NCBI GenBank assembly: GCA_903958265.1 | Contig: CAJBSQ010000219.1 | Span: forward strand, 1 to 20,346 | DNA length: 20,346 nucleotides | Source: an uncultured Planctomycetaceae bacterium | GTDB lineage: Bacteria > Planctomycetota > Planctomycetia > Pirellulales > UBA1268 | Direction: 5' to 3' | Shown here: positions 15,845-20,346 of the stretch, piece by piece | Position numbering within the stretch: position 1 is the first letter of the stretch | Layout of the letters: each line of letters begins with the position of its first letter | Translations under genes and position numbers: made by a program | The notes under the pieces: model-generated | The model's database searches: none | Seen by the model: the letters and a program-made list of their open reading frames with translations, nothing else | Told to the model about the DNA's origin: nothing

Positions 15845-16564
15845 ATGGAACTCTGGCCGGCGATCGACCTCCGCGGCGGCAACTGTGTCAGGCTGCTGCA
15901 GGGAGACTACGCGCGGGAGACCGTCTTCGGTCACGACCCGGTTGCCATGGTGGGGCGTTTTCTGGCCGGCGGTGCCCGCCGGCTCCACATCGTCGACCTC
16001 GACGGCGCCAAGGCGGGAGCGGCGCTCCAGGCCGACCTCGTCGGCCGCATGGCGAAGGCGGCGGGAATCCCGTGCCAGGTCGGGGGCGGCATCCGCAGCC
16101 TCGAGACCGCCGCTGCCTACCTTGCCGCCGGGCTTTCGAGAGTGATCGTCGGCAGCGTGGCGATCGAGGAGCCCGAACTGCTCATCCGCATGGCCTGCGA
16201 CTTCCCGGAGCGAATCGTTCTGGGGCTCGACGCCCGCGACGGGAAGGTGGCCGTTCGCGGTTGGCTCGACACGAGCACGCTCCTCGCCGTCGACGTGGCC
16301 CGTCGGCACGCCGACCTGCCGCTCGCGGCGATCGTCTACACCGACATCGCCACGGACGGCACGCTCGCAGGGCCCAACCTCGCGGCCCTCGGCGAGATGC
16401 TGGCGGTGGCGAAGGCTCCGGTGATCGCCTCGGGGGGGATCGCCACGCTCGATGACATCCGCCGCGTGGCTGGCATCGGCTGTACCGGCTGCATCGTGGG
16501 GCGGGCCCTCTACGACGAGGCCTTCACGCTGGCCGACGCGATTGCCGCCGCCGGCGACGCCTAG
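15845..16564 (+). CDS. hisA: ProFAR isomerase (HisA)
   Basis: This 239-residue (beta/alpha)8-barrel enzyme isomerises ProFAR to PRFAR, the substrate of the HisF-HisH synthase. Expected active-site residues are present: Asp8 in AIDLRGG, Asp129 in LGLDARDG and Thr166 in YTDIATDGT. Phosphate-binding loops GGGIRS and ASGGI are seen. TrpF-type activity (PriA) is found in actinobacteria; sequence alone does not suggest it here. GGAGA at 15833-15837, 7 bases before the ATG, sets the start, and the gene is probably cotranscribed with hisH. Confidence 0.96.
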   Translation: MELWPAIDLRGGNCVRLLQGDYARETVFGHDPVAMVGRFLAGGARRLHIVDLDGAKAGAALQADLVGRMAKAAGIPCQVGGGIRSLETAAAYLAAGLSRVIVGSVAIEEPELLIRMACDFPERIVLGLDARDGKVAVRGWLDTSTLLAVDVARRHADLPLAAIVYTDIATDGTLAGPNLAALGEMLAVAKAPVIASGGIATLDDIRRVAGIGCTGCIVGRALYDEAFTLADAIAAAGDA

Positions 16565-16625
16565 CCTGGACCCTCAGCGGCCCATGAGCGGCGGACGGTT
16601 CCGGCGGCACATCCTGCCAGGATTG

Positions 16626-16659
16626 CCCCGGCGGGGGTGGCCGCGGGTTTTGCTCGCGG
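16626..16659 (+). terminator. Weak hairpin region after hisA
   Basis: CCCC-GGC-GGGG at 16626-16636 is followed by CCGCG (16641-16645) pairing with CGCGG (16655-16659), with TTTT in the loop. No terminal T-run follows, so termination here is only a possibility. Confidence 0.2.
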
Positions 16660-16717
16660 ATTTCGCGGGAAGCCTCAATTCCACCACCGGAATCCGCCGA
16701 CCGTACCGGAGATTTGT

Positions 16718-16746
16718 TTGCCCGGTCCCGCTGTCACCCCTACGAT
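16718..16746 (+). promoter_or_regulatory. Predicted promoter of the serine acetyltransferase gene, leaderless
   Basis: TTGCCC (16718-16723), a 17-base spacer and TACGAT (16741-16746) match the OmpA-like gene promoter exactly. The ATG at 16755 is 8 bases after the -10, which predicts an mRNA starting at or next to the start codon. No Shine-Dalgarno sequence is present. Confidence 0.55.
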
Positions 16747-16754
16747 CGACCTTC

Positions 16755-17756
16755 ATGGCCACAGACCTACGGATCAAGGAGCAGCTGCCGGAACTGACGC
16801 GGCGGATCGTCGAGACGTACCAGGATGTCCCCACGATCCACTACCTCGGTCACTGCCCGCTGCCCAACTACGAGACGATCATCTCGGTCTGCGAGGATCT
16901 CAAGGAGATCCTCTATCCCGGCTATCGCCGCCGCGAAAACCTCCACCTCGGCAATGTAACCTACCACGTCGGCGACCTGATCGACGGCCTGCACGACAAA
17001 CTCACCGTCCAGATCGGGCGGGCTTTACGGCACAGCCTCTCGGTGCAGCGGACCGCCCTGGAGCAGGGCGTTGAGGTGCCGGCCGTGTCGGATGCCGTTC
17101 GGCACTGCACGGAGGACGCCGACTTCGAGGCCCTCGGGCAGGCCAAGGCGGTCGAGTTTCTTGAGCGGATCCCCGAGTTGCGAAAGGTGCTCGCGACCGA
17201 TGTCCAGGCGGCCTACGACGGCGACCCCGCCGTACGGACCCTCGACGAGATCATCTTCTGCTATCCCGGCCTCGAGGCGGTGACGATCCACCGGCTCGCC
17301 CATGTCCTGCACCGTTTGGAGGTGCCGCTGATTCCCCGGATGATGACCGAGTGGGCGCACTCCCGCACCGGCATCGACATCCATCCCGGCGCGACGATCG
17401 GCGACCATTTTTTCATCGATCATGGCACCGGCGTCGTGATCGGCGAAACCTGTGAGATCGGCAGCCGCGTGAAGATCTATCAGGGCGTCACCCTCGGGGC
17501 CCTCTCGTTCCAGACCGACGCCGACGGCCACCTTGTCCGTGGCACCAAGCGGCATCCGACGATCGAGGATGGCGTGGTGATCTATGCCAACGCGACCGTG
17601 CTCGGCGGCGCGACACGGATCGGCCACGATTCGGTGATCGGTAGCAATGTCTGGCTGACGCGGTCGGTCGATCCGCACACGACGGTCGTGCTCGAGCGTC
17701 CCAAACTGCGGATGCGGGGCGAGATGCCCGAGGCTGGCGTCGACTGGCAGATCTAG
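16755..17756 (+). CDS. epsC: Serine O-acetyltransferase, EpsC type
   Basis: This 333-residue enzyme acetylates serine with acetyl-CoA to give O-acetylserine, the precursor of cysteine. A long helical N-terminal region (about 1-200) precedes a left-handed beta-helix built of hexapeptide repeats (about 205-310). Asp208 in GIDIHPGA and His223 in DHGTGVVIGET have the same 15-residue spacing as catalytic Asp143 and His158 of E. coli CysE. The chain ends DWQI; a terminal Ile is what inserts into the CysK active site in the cysteine synthase complex. The start at 16755 is where family similarity begins. Earlier in-frame codons fall within hisA or the promoter. No cysK lies in the window. Confidence 0.94.
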   Translation: MATDLRIKEQLPELTRRIVETYQDVPTIHYLGHCPLPNYETIISVCEDLKEILYPGYRRRENLHLGNVTYHVGDLIDGLHDKLTVQIGRALRHSLSVQRTALEQGVEVPAVSDAVRHCTEDADFEALGQAKAVEFLERIPELRKVLATDVQAAYDGDPAVRTLDEIIFCYPGLEAVTIHRLAHVLHRLEVPLIPRMMTEWAHSRTGIDIHPGATIGDHFFIDHGTGVVIGETCEIGSRVKIYQGVTLGALSFQTDADGHLVRGTKRHPTIEDGVVIYANATVLGGATRIGHDSVIGSNVWLTRSVDPHTTVVLERPKLRMRGEMPEAGVDWQI

Positions 17757-17761
17757 CTTCA

Positions 17762-17773
17762 CGCCCGCGGGCG
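17762..17773. terminator. Palindrome between convergent genes
   Basis: CGCCCGCGGGCG is a perfect 12-base palindrome, 5 bases after the serine acetyltransferase stop and 13 bases from the stop of the convergent minus-strand gene. It could form a short GC hairpin for either transcript, but there is no T-run on either side. Confidence 0.35.
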
Positions 17774-17786
17774 GTTCGTCTGCCCC

Positions 17787-18770
17787 TCAATCGCCCACGG
17801 GCCTGTCGGCGCTGGGGTTGATCACGAGCACGCCCGTCTTGATCGCATTCTGCTTTGCCCGGACGAGTTCCATCACGTCGGGCGGGAGTTTCTCGTTCCA
17901 CCCATGCCAGGAGGCGAGGATCGCGCCGCCGCGGGCGAGGGTCGAGAAGTCGAGGTAACTCTCGCCGCGGATCATGCCGGCGGCCGACAGCTTGGAGACA
18001 TGATCCACGATCGGGGCCATGCTCCAGACCGGGCCCGTGAGCACGGTCTCCGGCCCCTCGACGCTCTGATCCACGAGATTGCCAAAGGCATACACCCCCT
18101 TCTCGCGGGCGCCGGCGATGGCCCCCTCACGTTCGGCCCAGATCAGGTCCGCGCCCGCAGCGATCTGGTCGAGAGCGGCCTGCCTGGCCTTGGGCGGGTC
18201 ATACCAGGAATCGATAAAGGTCACCTTCACCTTGGCCGCCGGGTTGGCGTCGCGGGCTCCCTGGATGTAGGCGTTGATCGCGCGGTGCACTTGCACGTCG
18301 CTGCGGCCCGCCACGACTCCCACGATGCCCGTCTTCGTGAGTTTGCCGGCGACGAAACCGCACAGGTACGCGGGTTCCGACAGGTTGCTGTCGAATACCG
18401 AGAGATTCGGGGCCACGGGGGCCGACGACGTGCCGACCACGAACGAAATGCCGGGGTTGGCGGCGGCCACCGCCTTGATGGCGTCGAGGGCCTCGACACC
18501 GTCGGCAAAGACCACGTCGGGGCGGCGGACAAGGGCTGACTGGAGCCCGGAGGTCATCGCCTGCGGCGTGGCGAGTTTGTCCTGCCAGGTGTAGCTGATG
18601 CGGCCCATCTTCTCGGCGTCTTGCAACGCCGTGTGGATGACCATGTTCCAAGGCTCTTCCAGCGGCGTCGCGTAGGCCGCGAACACAACGGGGACCTTCG
18701 CGGCCGCCTGGCCGAAGCACGGAGCGACCGAGGCGGCGAAACAGCAGAGCGACAGGAGCAGGGCACGCAT
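17787..18770 (-). CDS. BMP-family (PnrA/Med-like) substrate-binding lipoprotein or periplasmic protein
   Basis: This 327-residue protein belongs to the basic membrane protein family of ABC-transporter binding proteins, many of which bind nucleosides. A Sec signal peptide is clear (MRALLLSLCCFAASVAPCFGQA), with likely cleavage after CFGQA. The Cys residues do not form a good lipobox. Family features: PLEEPWN near the N-terminus, PDVVFADG, LSVFDSNLSEPAYLCGFVAG, and GIVGVVAGRSDVQVHRAINAYIQGARDANP followed by GADLIWA. The ATG at 18770 was chosen for the signal peptide and a GGAG 9 bases before it; the open frame extends upstream to 18953 without signal. No permease or ATPase genes adjoin it on the sequenced side. 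Ligand unknown. Confidence 0.87.
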   Translation of the reverse strand: MRALLLSLCCFAASVAPCFGQAAAKVPVVFAAYATPLEEPWNMVIHTALQDAEKMGRISYTWQDKLATPQAMTSGLQSALVRRPDVVFADGVEALDAIKAVAAANPGISFVVGTSSAPVAPNLSVFDSNLSEPAYLCGFVAGKLTKTGIVGVVAGRSDVQVHRAINAYIQGARDANPAAKVKVTFIDSWYDPPKARQAALDQIAAGADLIWAEREGAIAGAREKGVYAFGNLVDQSVEGPETVLTGPVWSMAPIVDHVSKLSAAGMIRGESYLDFSTLARGGAILASWHGWNEKLPPDVMELVRAKQNAIKTGVLVINPSADRPVGD

Positions 18771-18847
18771 GGCAATCGTCTCCAGGGGCGGGAACACCCA
18801 GAGACTAGCGAAGTCGGCACGCCCCCGCCCATGCCGATTCAGGCCGT

Positions 18848-18882
18848 AAAAAAGCGGTTCAGGGGCTCCGACGGGCGGCCCC
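18848..18882 (-). terminator. Possible terminator after atpC
   Basis: On the minus strand GGGGC (18882-18878) can pair with GCCCC (18866-18862), and a run of six T follows (18853-18848) about 8 bases later. The stem is short and the gap to the T-run long, so efficiency is uncertain. It would separate the atp genes from the BMP-family gene. Confidence 0.35.
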
Positions 18883-18967
18883 GCCGCCGTCACGCTCCTC
18901 AGGGTGGCCGCCGTGAGTGGCTGGCCGGCCGCGGCCCCCTGCCCTCCGAACACCGGCTCATCCGACG

Positions 18968-19399
18968 TCAGCCGCCCCGGCTGGCAGTCCGCACGAGAGC
19001 ACGGGCAGCGTGTTCTGCCTTCAGTCGGGCATCGATCGCCTCGTCCCCAGCGGCCCGGCTTCCTGCGAGCTTTTCGAGTTCCGCGCGGGCGGCAGGTGCG
19101 TCGAGTTTCTCGGCCGGGATCGCCCGCTGCGTGATCACGGTCACCGTGTCGTGGCCCACCTCCACGAAGCCCCCGTCGACAAACAGTCGGCGGACGGCGT
19201 CGGCCGCCACCCCCTGCTCGCCCACGATCCTCACCTCACCCGCGCCGAGGCGGCCGATGAAGGGCGAGTGGCCGCGGCCAACGCCTCGTTGGCCGTCGAA
19301 GAGCGGCAGCGTGACCGACCGGGCCTGCGTATCGAGGCTCGTCTGCTCGGGCGTGACGATCACGCACCGCACCGTTCCGGACTGCTTGGTATCTGCCAT
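18968..19399 (-). CDS. atpC: ATP synthase F1, epsilon subunit
   Basis: This 143-residue subunit sits in the central stalk of the F1F0 ATP synthase and can inhibit ATP hydrolysis. The N-terminal beta-sandwich (about 10-95) shows VRCVIVTPEQTSLD, LPLFDGQRGVGRGHSPFIGRL and RLFVDGGFVEV. A shorter helical C-terminal part (about 100-140) has DAPAARAELEKLAG and a DARLKAEHAARAL segment. Length is normal. It follows atpD after 128 bases, a gap filled partly by a tandem repeat. No Shine-Dalgarno sequence precedes the ATG at 19399. Confidence 0.95.
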   Translation of the reverse strand: MADTKQSGTVRCVIVTPEQTSLDTQARSVTLPLFDGQRGVGRGHSPFIGRLGAGEVRIVGEQGVAADAVRRLFVDGGFVEVGHDTVTVITQRAIPAEKLDAPAARAELEKLAGSRAAGDEAIDARLKAEHAARALVRTASRGG

Positions 19400-19418
19400 G
19401 GTCGATGTGGGGTTTGGG

Positions 19419-19496
19419 AAGCGGAGGCGGAGGTATCAAGCGGAGGCGGAGGTATCAAGCGGAAGCGGAGGAGTTCAAGCGGAGGCGGAGGTATTC
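19419..19496. repeat. Four-copy tandem repeat between atpD and atpC
   Basis: Four adjacent units lie at 19419-19437, 19438-19456, 19457-19476 and 19477-19496. Consensus on the plus strand is AAGCGGAGGCGGAGGTATC. Copies 1 and 2 are identical; copies 3 and 4 have a one-base insertion and few substitutions. Each unit contains internal GCGGAG repeats. On the transcribed (minus) strand each unit reads GATACCTCCGCCTCCGCTT, so the atpC leader is a pyrimidine-rich repeat with four CCTCC-like segments. It starts 20 bases upstream of the atpC ATG. Confidence 0.9.
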
Positions 19497-19527
19497 ACGC
19501 GGGTGTTTCGTCGAGGTGATCGGGGTC

Positions 19528-20346
19528 TCAGGCCTTGGCAGCCATCTTCTTGGCCTGCTCCTCGGCCTGCTCAATCGGACCGACATACATGAAGGCCTGC
19601 TCGGGGAGATGGTCCCACTTGCCGTCGGCGATCTCCTCAAACGAACGGATCGTGTCGGCAAGGCTCGTCTTCTCACCCTTCTTGCCGGTGAACACCTCGG
19701 CCACGAGGAACGGCTGCGAGAGGAACCGCTCCATGCGGCGGGCGCGGTGCACGACGAGTTTGTCCTCCTCGGAGAGCTCGTCTACACCGAGGATGGCGAT
19801 GATGTCCTGCAGTTCGCGGTACCGCTGGAGTGTCCGCTGCACGCGGCGGGCGATCTTATAGTGCCGCTCGCCCACGTACTGCGGATCGAGAATGCGGCTC
19901 GACGAGGCGAGCGGATCAACGGCCGGATAGATGCCCTTCTCCGAGATCGAACGCTCCAGGTAGAGAAACGCATCGAGGTTGCCGAACGCCGTCGCCGGGG
20001 CCGGGTCGGTGGGATCGTCGGCCGGCACGTAGACCGCCTGCACCGATGTGATCGCTCCCTTGGTGGTGCTCGTGATCCGTTCCTGAAGCGCCCCCATCTC
20101 CGTGGCCAGTGTGGGCTGATAACCCACGGCGCTGGGCATGCGGCCGAGCAGCGCGCTGACCTCGCTGCCCGCCTGCGAGAAGCGGAAGATGTTGTCGACG
20201 AACAGCAGCGTGTCGGCTCCGGCCGCGGCTGTGTCGCGGAAGTATTCCGCCATGGTGAGGGCGGAAAGCGCGACCCGCAGACGGGCTCCCGGCGGCTCGT
20301 TCATCTGCCCAAACACCATGCAGGTCTGGTCGATGACGCTCCGACC
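19528..20346 (-). CDS. atpD: ATP synthase F1, beta subunit (5' end beyond the window)
   Basis: This is the C-terminal 272 residues of the catalytic beta subunit; the reading frame is open to the right window edge. It begins GRSVIDQTCMVFGQMNEPPGARLRVALS, so the internal Met at 20319 is not the start. The P-loop part is missing. Present are DNIFRFSQAGSEVSALLGRMPSAVGYQPTL, the SITSTTKG-like region (ERITSTTKGAITSVQAVYVPADD) and the C-terminal helical domain with the DELSEEDK segment (E. coli-type DELSEED). The segment FGNLDAFLYLERSISEKGIYPAVDP differs from the proteobacterial THLDATxVLSRxIAELGIYPAVDP. Upstream atp genes should lie to the right. Confidence 0.97.
   Translation of the reverse strand, partial: GRSVIDQTCMVFGQMNEPPGARLRVALSALTMAEYFRDTAAAGADTLLFVDNIFRFSQAGSEVSALLGRMPSAVGYQPTLATEMGALQERITSTTKGAITSVQAVYVPADDPTDPAPATAFGNLDAFLYLERSISEKGIYPAVDPLASSSRILDPQYVGERHYKIARRVQRTLQRYRELQDIIAILGVDELSEEDKLVVHRARRMERFLSQPFLVAEVFTGKKGEKTSLADTIRSFEEIADGKWDHLPEQAFMYVGPIEQAEEQAKKMAAKA

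Noticed and set aside
18771..18953. Upstream start for the BMP-family protein
   Set aside because: The signal peptide begins at the ATG at 18770, which has a GGAG in front. The upstream extension would bury it.
19419..19496. CRISPR array
   Set aside because: The units are directly adjacent with no unique spacers, and there are no cas genes.

Overview
The window is GC-rich, densely coding bacterial chromosome with housekeeping and metabolic genes. There is no sign of phage, transposon, CRISPR, tRNA or rRNA. The most likely source is a planctomycete, possibly Pirellulales. This is inferred from a fused type I dehydroquinate dehydratase/shikimate dehydrogenase, an EpsC-type serine acetyltransferase, an acyl-CoA desaturase, an unorthodox prepilin peptidase and weak or absent Shine-Dalgarno sequences. 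No rRNA is present to prove it.

Layout, plus strand, 1-17756: chorismate synthase (aroC) and a one-pass membrane protein of unknown function; a membrane fatty-acid desaturase; the conserved pair rpsO-pnp (ribosomal protein S15 and polynucleotide phosphorylase); a small soluble histidine kinase and an NtrC-type response regulator; mutL; the aroDE fusion and aroK, with a prepilin peptidase gene overlapping aroK by 4 bases; an OmpA-like lipoprotein; hisH and hisA; and a serine acetyltransferase. Minus strand, 17787-20346: a BMP-family substrate-binding protein, atpC, and the 3' part of atpD, which runs off the right edge.

Functional links: AroC, AroDE and AroK cover four of the shikimate-pathway steps (dehydratase, dehydrogenase, kinase and chorismate synthase). 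HisH and HisA act at neighbouring steps of histidine synthesis; hisF is not in the window. S15/PNPase and the ATP synthase beta/epsilon pair are widely conserved neighbours. The kinase and regulator are probably cognate partners.

The noncoding gaps are all shorter than 300 bases. Several hold -35/-10 pairs of the form TTGNCN-N16-18-TANNNT. In front of hisH, the NtrC-type regulator and the serine acetyltransferase, the -10 box ends only 7-8 bases before the start codon, which predicts leaderless mRNA. The other structured gaps are a four-copy tandem repeat between atpD and atpC, a three-copy 12-base repeat upstream of aroC, and phased TTYTGACG boxes after the unknown gene. I found no clearly new multi-gene system. 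The strongest leads are the leaderless promoters, the GAFTDA regulator, the expanded prepilin peptidase and the atpC leader repeat.
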